A stretch of DNA of 64,000 bases from Leptobacterium sp964389205 (GCA_964389205.1 CAYMDH010000008.1:1-64000), one strand, 5' to 3'. Counted from the first letter of the stretch, positions 8,727-18,734 are shown. Translations and numbers: made by a program. Notes: generated by a model not told the origin, from the sequence alone.

Positions 8727-8808
8727 GTTTTAATTTATTTGTAATTAAAATGTCGTTTAAATTTTGAAGAAACTCAATGTATTCTTCACCATAAATGTCA
8801 TATAGCAT
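8710..8808 (-). CDS. Candidate 32-residue protein in its own transcription unit
   Basis: An ORF of 32 codons (MLYDIYGEEYIEFLQNL...KQLDFS) that is acidic at the start and ends inside the loop of the intrinsic terminator. A Bacteroidota-type promoter lies upstream, and no other gene fits between promoter and terminator. The stretch 8615-8937 is otherwise empty of genes. I do not recognise the peptide. It could be a small protein, or the transcript could act as a small RNA and the ORF be fortuitous. Confidence 0.4.
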   Translation of the reverse strand: MLYDIYGEEYIEFLQNLNDILITNKLKQLDFS

Positions 8809-8856
8809 GATTTATAAGGATTTGGGGTTATACTTACTTTTAGCTTATTAATAACT

Positions 8857-8887
8857 CGAATATATACAATTTAGTGTATTTTACAAA
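8857..8887 (-). promoter_or_regulatory. Predicted promoter for the small ORF transcript
   Basis: On the minus strand TTTG (8887-8884), a 19-bp spacer, and TATATTCG (8864-8857), one mismatch from the TAnnTTTG -7 consensus of Bacteroidota. The expected transcript would cover the 32-codon ORF and end at the terminator near 8700. Confidence 0.45.
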
Positions 8888-8937
8888 ATAAATTTAGCAA
8901 AAATTGTTAATTTAATAATTAAATTGAATATGAATTA

Positions 8938-11435
8938 TTATTTTCCAGTATCAAACAATGCATCAATTCTAGCAATACAGTCTTCATAATGATAGCGGGT
9001 TAAAGTGTCTGAAACATTGCTTCTCGCAATTCTCAACCTTCTTCTTAGTTCTTTTAATTCTCCTCTTACTAATGCATGTACATCAGATTGACTTACATTG
9101 TACGTTAAAGTACTTTCAAAACCAGGTCTGTTAAAAGATCTTCTTGCTTCATTTGTCATTAAAAACACCATTCGTTCTATATAAGCTCTTTGAAGATCTC
9201 TTCTAAAAATATCAACACGAGTATTATTTCTTATTTCACTCCATAAACCAGTACGCAATTCTCTAAGCATTTCTAAAGATGAATAATAAACATCATCGTT
9301 TATTGTTTCAGCATCAATTAAACGACCTATTCTATCAAAGCTCAACAAACTGTTTAAATGTCTAGATTGTAACCTTCTAAAACGCTCAAAATAACCAGCA
9401 TGGTCTATATTTTGTAAAATGTTTTTATCTACCATCCACTTTGGAGTTTTAAAAGCATTTGCTTGTATCCATTTCATAGAAGCTTTTTGAGTTGCCTCAT
9501 CTACATGTGTATATACAACCCCTTCTTGTGAAGGCGTTTTAAGGTTTTCATAAATTCCTCCAATATTGGTAACTACATGCCCTATATAACGGCTCCACAC
9601 TCCTTGGAGTTCTCCATAAAGCTCTTCTAAATCGTTATAGTTGTTAGTTTTACTAGAAGTCCATTCAGGTAAATTTGCAGCTACATACTTAAGGTTTTTA
9701 AGCCCGTAAGTACTCGCTTTTATAGGATCATCTCCTACACATTCTGTTTGTGAAGATGGATCAAAACGACTAGATTGACGTCCAAATTTGTATTTAGGGT
9801 CATCTGCCTTGTCTAATATCCATTTATTTAATGTTGCATGCTCATCTTCTGTAGAAGTAGCACTAAGTATTACACGATATCCCCAATTAGTAGCATAATG
9901 ATCATATGGCCCCATTTGACGGATAAATCGAATATTTTTATCGCCTGGTTGTGCTACATAATTATAACGCGTATAATCCATTAAACTAGCAGCTAAACCG
10001 TATTTCTGTGTAAAATCACCATCTCTTAAAGATTCTACACTATACGAAAAGCTTGCAGCCATATTATGCGGAAAACCTAAAGCATGCCCAACTTCATGAG
10101 CAATTACCATACGCATCATTTCCCCTATTTCTTCATCTGGGGTATCTAAAGTTCTGGCAGATGGGTTAGCTGCTCCAGTTTCTAATAAATATCTATTTCT
10201 ATAAGATCTTAAATGATTGTGGTACCATACAATATCACTTTCAATGATTTCTCCAGAACGTGGGTCAGAAACACTTGGTCCAACAGCATTTCTAGTTGTA
10301 CTTGCTATACATAACGCACTACAGAATACCGAATATCTTCAGGATTAAAATCTGGATCTTCTTCTTTTGAAGGAGGATATTTAGCAATGATAGCATTTTT
10401 AAAACCTGCTGTTTCAAAAGGTTTTTGCCAATCTTCTATTCCTTGCTTTATATATTTTCTCAATTTCTCTGGAGTAGCAGGATCTAAATAATATACAATT
10501 GGTTTAACAGGTTCTACGAGTTCTCCTCTTGCATACGCTTCTGGATCTTTAGGTTCTAAACGCCAACGACGAATATATTCTTTTCTGTCTGCCTTTAATT
10601 TTTCAGACCCATAATCCACTTGATTTACTGTAAACCAACCTACTCTTGGATCAAAAGTTCGAGGTCTCATCGGTTTTTCAGGAAGCAAAATCATGGATTG
10701 ATTCATTTGTAAACTAATTGATCCTATATCTGAATCTGAAGGGGCTCTTGATGCATTATATGTAAAATCCTGTCTTACTTCAATATTTTCCGGAAAGCTT
10801 TTTGCACTATTAATAAAGCTTCTGGAAGCATCTAGGTTACGTACTTTATAGGCTGTTCTAAAACCAGAAGGCAACCCACTAATTGCTTTAACATCTGTTG
10901 AGAAAAACTTAGTAACATCTATGACAATAGCTGTAGAATCTGTACTAAAAGCTTCTATTTTAAATGCATAAATAGTTGGCTCATAATTATTTGCCTTTAC
11001 AGAAATACTAATAGGTAGCGACTCATCTGCAACTGCATTAAAAGATTTAGATTTTAGGAGAATTCTATTTTGAAAATGCCTCCAATTTACAACTTGTTCA
11101 TTTGTTTTAGTTCCAGCATTAACAAAGCCACCTCCTAAACGTGCAGGAACTTTAGAGATACGACTTACCCATAACATGTCTTTATCTAGATGATCTTTAG
11201 GTATTTCATAATAAATCTTATCATTAATTTTATGTACTTTAAAAAGTCCATCATCTGTGACCGCATTTTTAGTAATAACTTGTCTATATGGTTTTATACC
11301 GTTTTTCATAGGTTTTTTAACCGTAGCAGTTGTTACAGGTATATTCTTTGATTTTCTTTTATTTCGTTTTTGACTGAAAATATTGGTTGTACCCATTAAA
11401 GCTATGGCTAAAACCATTAATATATATTTTTTCAT
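8938..11435 (-). pseudogene. Zinc-dependent metalloprotease (DUF5117/DUF5118 type), frameshifted
   Basis: Two frames make one protein of about 831 residues. The first (start 11435) has a signal peptide (MKKYILMVLAIALMG...FSQ) and the N-terminal region ending EDIRYSVVRYV before a TAG at 10307-10305. The continuation ASTTRNAVGPSVSDPRSGE is in another frame and leads without a break into the active site HEVGHALGFPHN and the long helical C-terminal region. Removing two bases (an extra TA at about 10306-10309) restores the expected sequence RYVASTT. The HExxHxxGxxH zinc motif is intact. The family is exported in Bacteroidota; substrates are poorly known. Called a pseudogene because a frameshift splits the catalytic domain from its prodomain-like half; sequencing error is the alternative. 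Confidence 0.8.
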
Positions 11436-11617
11436 AAATTAAAATGAATGTTGATTAAATGATGATTTTTGATTGCGTAACTATTAATTACGAAACGAAT
11501 ATATTAAAAAACTTGAGGATAACCCTCTTCATACTGCTAATTAGACAATAATGTTGTTGAAAATTAAGGGTTCCATAAAATGAATGTCAAAGCTTTATAC
11601 TATATATGTTTTAAACT

Positions 11618-12130
11618 TTATTCTATAAGCGCAATTACAGTTTCAAAATCATAAGTATTCATCCAATCTTGTTTTTCTATTTCATTAAAAATAGTATACA
11701 AACGACCTTTAAAATCTGACAATAGTCCATTTTGTATTATAAATTCTGTAGCTTGTTTGTATGAATTTAACATGCTTTTGTAAAACGTTTCTTGATTTAT
11801 TTTTTTTTGTGCAGAAAATGATTGCGCTACTTCAATATTAAAGAGCATTACATCTGCAATTAATATAGGATTTACTCCTATTGTTATAAAATGTTTAATA
11901 TATTTTTGCGCTAAAGACCTTCTTAACCTAGGTTTTTTGCGCTTAAGAGGAAAATATTCATTAGATATTTTAATTTTACATTCATTAATTATTTTTTCTT
12001 CTTTAGGATTAAAAACGAAATCATAATATGTTTTTACTTGTTTAAAACGCTCATATAAATCCATTATCTGAGTTTCTAACTGACCTTTTTTAAGGCTTGA
12101 TAAGTACTTTTTTAAATCCCTTTTACTCAT
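11618..12130 (-). CDS. DUF6155-like conserved protein
   Basis: A 170-residue, basic, all-helical cytoplasmic protein starting MSKRDLKKYLSSLKKGQL, with the conserved FVFNPKEEK segment at about residues 39-47 and a Lys/Arg-rich patch (KRKKPRLRR, about 63-71). I associate it with the DUF6155 family of Bacteroidota, from memory of the motif pattern. No catalytic residues are apparent. It stands alone on the minus strand, divergent from the lipoprotein gene at 12221. Function unknown. Confidence 0.65.
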   Translation of the reverse strand: MSKRDLKKYLSSLKKGQLETQIMDLYERFKQVKTYYDFVFNPKEEKIINECKIKISNEYFPLKRKKPRLRRSLAQKYIKHFITIGVNPILIADVMLFNIEVAQSFSAQKKINQETFYKSMLNSYKQATEFIIQNGLLSDFKGRLYTIFNEIEKQDWMNTYDFETVIALIE

Positions 12131-12220
12131 AAATGCTTGTAAAAATGTAAATTTGTAAGAGTTTAAATTTAATTAAAATTTGCAGTAAACAATCTATTAA
12201 AAGAACTAAAAACAATTAAA

Positions 12221-13084
12221 ATGAAAAAAAACAAATTAGGAATTATTATAGTATTAATGAGTGTACTTGCTTTTTCTTGTAAAACGGAAAAAAAAGAAGG
12301 AGTTACTACTGCTGAGATTGCAGAAGAAAAAGTTGTTGAGGAAGTTACTATTACTTATGATACAAATAACCCAAAATCTATAATTAAAGCTGTTGAAGCA
12401 GCTTCTGGTGGATGGGGAAAACTATGGAAACAGCATGATGTAGAATTTAATTATACTTATATATATCCGGATGGTAAGGCAGATAAGTCTGTAGAGCGTT
12501 ATATTTTTGATACAGAACAGTCTTGGGGGAAGTATACACAGCATGATGTTAATGTCATGCCTGGCATAGAAGGAGGAGTTATCCAGTATTACGATGGTGT
12601 TAACGCTCACATTTCTCATAAGGGTAAAAAAATGGAAGACCCCGCTTTAGTTGGAGGAACGGAGTTTTTAAGAAAAGCAAATTATTTTTGGTTTGTAATG
12701 ATGTTTAAATTAGATAATCCAGGAGTAGTTTATGAATACCAAGGAAAAGAAGATTTAAATGGAATTGCTTATGAAAAAGTTTTGGTTACTTATGATCCGG
12801 CAATTACTAAAAAAGAACAAAATGACACATATATTTTATTTGTAAACCCAGAAACCAAACTCGTTGATCAATTCTATTTTTCATTGCCAGCTTTTGGGTT
12901 TAACGATCCAGCATTACTTATGAAAGTAGGGTATGAAGAAATAAACGGTTTAATGATTCCTTCTAAAAGAGATATCTTTTTTCCAAATGAAAAAGGAGAA
13001 TATGGATCAGAACCTAGTCTTAAAGAAATATCAACAAATATCAAATTTAATAATGGTTTTAAAGATGCAGATTTAAGTATCTAA
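12221..13084 (+). CDS. DUF6503-like lipoprotein
   Basis: A 287-residue lipoprotein: lipobox LAFSC near residue 20, then a Lys/Glu-rich linker. The mature part has repeated beta strands (EFNYTYIYPDG, WGKYTQHDVNVMPG, INGLMIPSKRDIFF) like outer-membrane lipoproteins of the LolA/LppX-like superfamily; I link it tentatively to DUF6503. It is monocistronic, with an 18-bp perfect hairpin terminator immediately after. Ligand and role unknown; its place is probably the outer membrane or cell surface. Confidence 0.7.
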   Translation: MKKNKLGIIIVLMSVLAFSCKTEKKEGVTTAEIAEEKVVEEVTITYDTNNPKSIIKAVEAASGGWGKLWKQHDVEFNYTYIYPDGKADKSVERYIFDTEQSWGKYTQHDVNVMPGIEGGVIQYYDGVNAHISHKGKKMEDPALVGGTEFLRKANYFWFVMMFKLDNPGVVYEYQGKEDLNGIAYEKVLVTYDPAITKKEQNDTYILFVNPETKLVDQFYFSLPAFGFNDPALLMKVGYEEINGLMIPSKRDIFFPNEKGEYGSEPSLKEISTNIKFNNGFKDADLSI

Positions 13085-13104
13085 ACTAAAACAGTATGTT
13101 GTTG

Positions 13105-13148
13105 ATAAAATCGCTTCTTTTAAAGTTTGTTAAAAGAAGCGATTTTAT
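13105..13148. terminator. Bidirectional intrinsic terminator between convergent genes
   Basis: A perfect 18-bp inverted repeat (13105-13122 with 13131-13148) with an 8-base loop. The A/T-rich outer arms give T-runs on both strands, so it can end transcription from both sides. Its right arm overlaps the last codon and stop of the minus-strand gene at 13145. Confidence 0.85.
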
Positions 13149-14257
13149 TCAATTACAAAATTTCTTTTCTGAATAGAATCCTGACTGAGTGTAACTTCTT
13201 TGTGTAAATCTGTATCAAAAAGACGATTTAAATTGTTACCAGCCAAGTCTTCAAACTTAGCATCAACAAGCATATAATATTGGCCTTCCCTCCATAATTT
13301 ATTTGGCGTAAATACTAATGTTTTTTCGTTTTCTGTTATAAAAAAAACACCCTTAATAACTGTATTATTTCTTGAGTATATCTCTATAACTTCTTTTGCT
13401 AAAACCCCATCCATAGATTCATTAAATAAAATTTTTAAGGATTCATTCGTGTTCTTCGCTGGCACTTCAACTTTCCATGTTTCGATAACTGGACTTTCAT
13501 TATCTCTTTTTCCAACTATTAATTTTTTAGAAAATGCTTTTATTAAAGGAATACCACTAACATCTTTCCAAGAATTGGAAACAGTAAGTTCGTAAGTATT
13601 ATTTTGGATTATAGGTAACCCTCTTTCTTTATTTGGAATCAAATCTCTTTTAATCCTTCCGGGATCTAGCCATAGTGTTAATTGAGTACGTTCTTTATTC
13701 CATAATTCTGGTTGTAAATCTAAAAAAACATCGACCAGACTATCTGTTGAAGTATTAATCACTTTTATAAAATCTAATGATCTTACCTCTTGCATAGGTT
13801 TTGAAAATTTAAAATACATTTTGAGTAAATTTTCAGGAACTGAATCATTTGATGGGTAAATAGTTGTTAAAATAGGAGCTTCAGCTGTTGGAGGTAATGG
13901 AATTGTAATTGTTTTTAATAAAGATTTTCCTTGATTTATATCATATTTTAAACCAGGAGTTAAAGGGATTAAAGGTGAAAAAACAAGGAATGATTCTTTT
14001 TCAATGAAATCTCCTAAGATTGCTGTTTTTGCAGTAGATGTATGTAAACTTATATAGACTTCCTCTATTATAGATATATCAATCTCAGCTTTGTCGATTT
14101 GTAATGAAATGGCTTTAGAATTTTCCCATAAAACAATATCTGCATTATTAATTACAGTACTTTTTTTAGAACAAGAAACTCCAATTAGAAGAAATAAAAA
14201 AGCCAGGCATATTTGAATAAATAACCTGGCTTTGATTTTGCTTTTTATTACAACCAT
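13145..14257 (-). CDS. Ig-like domain lipoprotein
   Basis: A 370-residue protein with an N-terminal lipobox (LLIGVSC, about residues 22-28). Two stretches resemble bacterial Ig-like (SbsA/Big_5 type) domains: SVPENLLKMYFKFSKPM at about 136-152 and NESLKILFNESMDG near 268-281, each followed by an ...L.F.P... strand. The start overlaps the stop of the upstream beta-propeller-like gene by 10 bp, so the two are probably co-translated and work together at the envelope. It may be a surface-displayed binding or scaffold protein. No enzymatic motif is seen. Confidence 0.7.
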   Translation of the reverse strand: MVVIKSKIKARLFIQICLAFLFLLIGVSCSKKSTVINNADIVLWENSKAISLQIDKAEIDISIIEEVYISLHTSTAKTAILGDFIEKESFLVFSPLIPLTPGLKYDINQGKSLLKTITIPLPPTAEAPILTTIYPSNDSVPENLLKMYFKFSKPMQEVRSLDFIKVINTSTDSLVDVFLDLQPELWNKERTQLTLWLDPGRIKRDLIPNKERGLPIIQNNTYELTVSNSWKDVSGIPLIKAFSKKLIVGKRDNESPVIETWKVEVPAKNTNESLKILFNESMDGVLAKEVIEIYSRNNTVIKGVFFITENEKTLVFTPNKLWREGQYYMLVDAKFEDLAGNNLNRLFDTDLHKEVTLSQDSIQKRNFVIE

Positions 14258-15360
14258 CTATTGTTTGCTGTATTCAATATTAGCTCACCTCTAGAGGTAC
14301 GCTGCAAGTAAACAAACTGAGTACTATCCAATTTATCTAATTGCAACACATTTACCATTGGTAAAGAAATATAATCTACACCTTCCGTTTTGCCTGGTTC
14401 ATTAACAGGTTCTGTTAATTTTCCACTATAGTTCTCTACATCAGTATATTTCACTTTCATCACAGCTCTATTAGTGTTTGACATCACAAAAAATGATTTT
14501 CCATCTTTTTCCATAGTAATGATATCTAGAGGAGAATTTCCAGCTCCTAACTCTGCTATTGTTCTACCTTTTACATGCTTTCCTCCTTTAAGTTCATTCA
14601 TAGGAAATAAAACTAATGGGGTACATGTATAACTAGCAACTAATTGGTTTTGTCCTTTTATATTGGCAACCGTAAAAGTTTTAATGGGAGCAAATGTTTC
14701 AAATTGCGCATGAGCTGCATGATAAATTTCTAAAGAAGCATGATCTTGCTTTTCATTAAAAGGAAAAGAAATACTTCTAAATGTAGAGCTGAATTCTTGA
14801 TTAGAAAGACCACTAACCATAAGTTTTCCATCATAGAATCCCATATCTGCAATTGCCCAAACACGTTGCGAGCGTCCTCTTCTGTCTTTTTTGTCTGCTG
14901 CTACAGCATCTTGTACTCCTGTTTTAGAATAACTGATGCTTTTTAAAGAAACAACTTCCATTTCTTCTCCTTTTAGTTTGAATAATATAGGAGTTCCATC
15001 TGCATTGTGTACAGAAAAATAGATATTTTTAGAAATTGGGTTTACAGCCATATCAGTGATTCTGATATTTGAAACTTCTGTTCCTAATTTTTCAGCAATT
15101 TTAGTATCAAAAGCTCTCATTCTTACAGCAGTAGCTTTTGAAACCGTTTCAGTATCTTTGGTGTCAATAGCAAATATTGCTGCACTTTTAGAATCTCCAA
15201 TAAATAAAATTCCTTCAGGACCAAATGTTAATGCGTTAATTGATTGAACTTCTGGATTACCTACAGTAAAATTTGCTGTTAAAGGTGTCGTTTTCTTCGT
15301 AGCAGATATTGCAAAGAAAGCAATAAGTGCTACAACAGAAATAACATATAGTTTTTTCAT
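14248..15360 (-). CDS. Secreted protein, probable beta-propeller, function unknown
   Basis: A 370-residue protein with a signal peptide or N-terminal anchor (MKKLYVISVVALIAFFAIS). The rest has short beta repeats typical of propellers or SMP-30/YVTN-like folds: INALTFGPEGILFIGDS, ITDMAVNPISKNIYFSV, LDIITMEKDGKSFFVMSN. No catalytic or metal motif is certain. It is followed by the Ig-like lipoprotein with overlapping coding regions, suggesting a two-component envelope unit. The ORF is intact and conserved-looking, but I do not recognise a named family. Confidence 0.65.
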   Translation of the reverse strand: MKKLYVISVVALIAFFAISATKKTTPLTANFTVGNPEVQSINALTFGPEGILFIGDSKSAAIFAIDTKDTETVSKATAVRMRAFDTKIAEKLGTEVSNIRITDMAVNPISKNIYFSVHNADGTPILFKLKGEEMEVVSLKSISYSKTGVQDAVAADKKDRRGRSQRVWAIADMGFYDGKLMVSGLSNQEFSSTFRSISFPFNEKQDHASLEIYHAAHAQFETFAPIKTFTVANIKGQNQLVASYTCTPLVLFPMNELKGGKHVKGRTIAELGAGNSPLDIITMEKDGKSFFVMSNTNRAVMKVKYTDVENYSGKLTEPVNEPGKTEGVDYISLPMVNVLQLDKLDSTQFVYLQRTSRGELILNTANNRWL

Positions 15361-15619
15361 TTTAATAGTGTTTTTTACCTGATAAAATTAAGAAACTTTT
15401 AAGATGTTTGAAACTCAAGCACTGCTATTAACTTAATTTTAATAATTCATCGTATTTATATTTTACAATTTAAGTGGTTTTGTAATACTATTTTTACTGT
15501 AAATTTTAAAGAACTATTTATAAAGTCATCTTATGTATTATTAAATAGGTGTTTCTAGTCCCTTGTCATTCGTTTCCATTTTGTAACTTTCAACCTTTAA
15601 ATAAAAACACCACCTTAAA

Positions 15620-16933
15620 ATGAGAAAATATATTGTATTATTTCTAACAATTGCAACCTTCTATTCGTGTAAACAAGAAAATAATTCTAACACTTCTGAA
15701 GCGGATACAGCTTCATTAGTAGAAAAAGCTAAAACTATTCATGAGAATGTAATTACGTTAGATACTCATAATGATATCAATACTAATAACTTCACAGACA
15801 GTATTAATTACACACAAGATTTAAACACACAAATAACACTACCTAAGATGGAAGCTGGCGGATTGGACGTTTCGTGGCTTATTGTATATACAGGGCAAGA
15901 TTCCTTAAATGCAGAGGGATACAAAAAGGCATATGATAATGCTATTGATAAGTTTGATGCGATTTACCGATTAACCGAAGAAATTGCTCCAGACCAAATA
16001 GAATTAGCACTAAGCTCTGATGATGTTAGACGAATACATAAAAGTGGAAAAAAAGTAGCCATGATTGGTGTAGAAAATGCGTACCCTATCGGTTTAGATT
16101 TAACCAATATTCAAAAGTTTCAAGAATTAGGCGCGTTGTATATGTCTTTATCTCATAATGGACATAGTCAATTTTGTGATTCCAATACAGGAGAGAACGA
16201 TGGAGTATGGTTATACAATGGGCTTAGTGATTTAGGCAAAGAAGCTGTAAAAGAAATGAACAAGTGGGGTGTTATGATCGATGTGTCACATCCATCTAAA
16301 GAATCCATGAAACAGATGATAGCGCTTTCTAAAGCGCCAATTATAGCTTCTCATTCATCAGCAAGAGCTTTGTGCGGGCATAGTAGAAACTTAGACGATG
16401 AACAATTATTATTAATGAAAGAAAATGGAGGTGTTGTGCAAACGGTAGCTTTCAGATCGTATTTAAATACTGAAAAGTTTGAAGCCAGAAACCAATTTAT
16501 GACCAACATCTACAAAAAAGTGGCAGATTCATTGGGGATGACATGGTATGATCGATCTGAGTTTAGTTCTTTAGATGAAGCTACATTAAAAAAATTTAGA
16601 ACAAATAGATTAAATATTACGAATATTAGTAATGATATTGCTGCCAGAATGGAAAACGCAGCCCCAGATGTAAATGTTGAAGACTTTGTAGATCATATCG
16701 ATTATATGGTTAACCTTATCGGAATAGATCATGTAGGGATAAGTTCCGATTTTGATGGCGGTGGTGGTATAGAAGGTTGGGATAATGCCGCTGAAACTTT
16801 TAATGTCACTTTAGAATTAGTAAAACGAGGTTATACAGAAGAGCAAATAGAAAAACTTTGGAGTGGGAACTTATTAAGGGTTTTAGATGAAGTTCAACGA
16901 GTGGCGTCTGAAATTCAAAATAAAGAAAGTTAA
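15620..16933 (+). CDS. Membrane dipeptidase, peptidase family M19 (lipoprotein)
   Basis: A 437-residue protein with lipobox FYSC (residues 14-17). The amidohydrolase-fold zinc site of renal-type dipeptidases is visible: LDTHNDI near residue 47, IGVENAYPIG near 148, LSHNGHSQFC near 173, IDVSHPS near 219 and ASHSSARALCGHSRNL near 239-254. The SSDFDGGGG segment near 375 closes the active site. It would cleave dipeptides, possibly D-containing or peptidoglycan-derived, at the outer or periplasmic membrane. It is monocistronic, and 259 bp of gene-free, A/T-rich DNA precedes it in which I see no convincing signal. Confidence 0.88.
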   Translation: MRKYIVLFLTIATFYSCKQENNSNTSEADTASLVEKAKTIHENVITLDTHNDINTNNFTDSINYTQDLNTQITLPKMEAGGLDVSWLIVYTGQDSLNAEGYKKAYDNAIDKFDAIYRLTEEIAPDQIELALSSDDVRRIHKSGKKVAMIGVENAYPIGLDLTNIQKFQELGALYMSLSHNGHSQFCDSNTGENDGVWLYNGLSDLGKEAVKEMNKWGVMIDVSHPSKESMKQMIALSKAPIIASHSSARALCGHSRNLDDEQLLLMKENGGVVQTVAFRSYLNTEKFEARNQFMTNIYKKVADSLGMTWYDRSEFSSLDEATLKKFRTNRLNITNISNDIAARMENAAPDVNVEDFVDHIDYMVNLIGIDHVGISSDFDGGGGIEGWDNAAETFNVTLELVKRGYTEEQIEKLWSGNLLRVLDEVQRVASEIQNKES

Positions 16934-16981
16934 TCTTGTTTTAAATTCTTTTCTAATAATACATTAATTATTAGTTCCTTG

Positions 16982-16989
16982 TATTTTTG
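16982..16989 (+). promoter_or_regulatory. Candidate promoter -7 element of the mechanosensitive channel gene
   Basis: TATTTTTG fits TAnnTTTG. No clear TTTG lies at the usual distance; instead the -33 region is near an 8-bp A/T-rich inverted repeat (CTAATAAT, 16953-16960, and ATTATTAG, 16967-16974) that might bind a regulator. Confidence 0.35.
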
Positions 16990-17023
16990 CAAGTGTTATT
17001 AACTAGTAGTATTTAATTATATA

Positions 17024-18277
17024 ATGCAAAAAATTACTCGACTTGTTTACAATTTACTTGTATCTAATGGATATAAAGTAGCTACGGCTACGTTATTAAA
17101 TGTTATTATTAATACTGTTTTACTGCTACTCGTCTTATTTTTAATAGATCGTATTTTACGCTACGTAGTTGTAAAAGTATTTAGTATATTTTCTAATAAA
17201 ACAAAATCTACATTTGACGATTTTTTAGTTAAAAGTAACTTCCCTAAATATGCTGCTCATGTTATTCCTTTTGTTTTATTAGAATCATTTATTCCTACTG
17301 TTTTTATTGATTATCCAGAAGTAGCATCATTTCTATTAAAAGTAACAGATCTTTATTTAATAATTCTTATTGTTTGGATTTTTAGAAGTATCATAAAATC
17401 TACACGAGATTTTCTAAAAAGTAAAGATTCATTTAAAGATAAACCCATAGATAGTTATGCACAAGTAATCATTATGGTTGCTTGGTTTTTTGGTTTTCTA
17501 GCTATTTTTTCTGAAGTATTTGACCAATCAATACTTAAGTTCCTAACAACATTAGGAGCTACGTCTGCTATTCTTTTATTGGTCTTTAGAGATACTATTT
17601 TAGGTTTTGTTGCAAGTATACAAGTTTCTGTGAATGATATGGTTCGTATTGGCGATTGGATTACCTTAGAAAAATTTGGTGCAGACGGGGATGTAACAGA
17701 AATCAACCTCACTACAGTTAAGGTTCGTAACTTTGATAACACGATAACTACGATTCCAACCTATAGTCTTATTTCAGGGTCTTTTAAAAACTGGAGAGGA
17801 ATGCAAGAAAGTGAAGGGAGAAGAATTAAACGCTCTATCCTTATAGCCTCTAATAGTATTCGTTTTTTGACAAAAGATGATCTTAATAATTTTGGTAAAA
17901 TAGCTATTATTAAATCTTATATTGATCATCGTCAAAAAGATATAGATATTTATAATGATGAATTAGTTGCAGATAAAACATCCCTAATAAATGGAAGAAA
18001 CCAAACCAATATGGGGCTTTTTAGAAAATATACCCATGCGTATCTTAGCGATCATCCTGCAATTAATAAAGATATGATGATTATGGTGCGTCAATTGGCA
18101 CCAACCCCTCACGGGACTCCTCTAGAAATATATGCTTTTAGTAGTGATAAACGATGGGAGAATTACGAATATATTACGGCAGATATTTTTGATCATTTAT
18201 TGGCGGCTATCAAATATTTTGATCTAGAAATTTTTGAATACCCAAAAGGGAAAGACCTTACTTCACTTAAAGACTAA
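17024..18277 (+). CDS. MscS/YbdG-family mechanosensitive ion channel
   Basis: A 417-residue inner-membrane protein with several hydrophobic segments in the first 185 residues (e.g. LLNVIINTVLLLLVLFLI, about 23-40). The MscS pore-lining helix and beta domain follow: LRDTILGFVASIQVSVNDMVRIGDWI (spanning about 187-212) and the conserved GDVTEINLTTVKVRNFD stretch. The long C-terminal domain with GMQESEGRRIKRSI is typical of the YbdG-like branch rather than short MscS. It would release solutes on hypo-osmotic shock. The gene is transcribed alone. Confidence 0.88.
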   Translation: MQKITRLVYNLLVSNGYKVATATLLNVIINTVLLLLVLFLIDRILRYVVVKVFSIFSNKTKSTFDDFLVKSNFPKYAAHVIPFVLLESFIPTVFIDYPEVASFLLKVTDLYLIILIVWIFRSIIKSTRDFLKSKDSFKDKPIDSYAQVIIMVAWFFGFLAIFSEVFDQSILKFLTTLGATSAILLLVFRDTILGFVASIQVSVNDMVRIGDWITLEKFGADGDVTEINLTTVKVRNFDNTITTIPTYSLISGSFKNWRGMQESEGRRIKRSILIASNSIRFLTKDDLNNFGKIAIIKSYIDHRQKDIDIYNDELVADKTSLINGRNQTNMGLFRKYTHAYLSDHPAINKDMMIMVRQLAPTPHGTPLEIYAFSSDKRWENYEYITADIFDHLLAAIKYFDLEIFEYPKGKDLTSLKD

Positions 18278-18303
18278 GTTGATTTCCTTCTCGGGCAGCT
18301 TTT

Positions 18304-18726
18304 TTATCCATTTGGGTCCCCAACCCTATACCAATTAACCATTCCTATTGGTAATCCTGTTCCAAATAAGCCTATATTGTCGATAGCTAGCCCATAGACT
18401 AATCCTAATGGTATTCCAAAAGAAGACATTCCCAATACCATCCATAAATTTCGATAGTGATTTTTGGGAACAAGTTTTAATTTCTTTTCAATAAGTTTAA
18501 ATATTCTTCTTTTACCAATTGTCAAATGCTTTAAAAACATTACTTCTGAATCTGAATTTTTATTAACAGATTCAATTTCTATATTAATCTTTTCAATTAT
18601 ATCTATAGGAAGTCTTCTATTTCTTAATTCATTAATCAGTTTTTCGAAACGATTATAAGTCTGAATCAACTTTTTATTGTCAACCTTAGCAGTTGGTCTG
18701 TTTTTTAAAAGTTCTTTAATAATCAT
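18304..18726 (-). CDS. Small membrane-associated hypothetical protein
   Basis: A 140-residue protein: a basic helical N-terminal half (about residues 1-90, many Lys/Arg/Ile) followed by two hydrophobic segments near 95-112 and 115-130 (LGMSSFGIPLGLVYGLAI, IGLFGTGLPIGMV). The C-terminal end is short and hydrophilic. I do not recognise a family. It sits 8 bp downstream of the alpha/beta hydrolase gene on the same strand, so the two may be co-transcribed. Confidence 0.6.
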   Translation of the reverse strand: MIIKELLKNRPTAKVDNKKLIQTYNRFEKLINELRNRRLPIDIIEKINIEIESVNKNSDSEVMFLKHLTIGKRRIFKLIEKKLKLVPKNHYRNLWMVLGMSSFGIPLGLVYGLAIDNIGLFGTGLPIGMVNWYRVGDPNG

Positions 18727-18734
18727 TTTATATT

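Noticed and set aside
15548..15611. Inverted repeat GGTGTTT / AAACACC before the M19 dipeptidase gene
   Set aside because: Arms are only 7 bp with a spacer of 50 bases; it is not distinguishable from chance.
16953..16974. A/T-rich palindrome as terminator of the M19 gene
   Set aside because: It has no G/C stem and no T-run; it is noted instead as a possible operator near the channel promoter.
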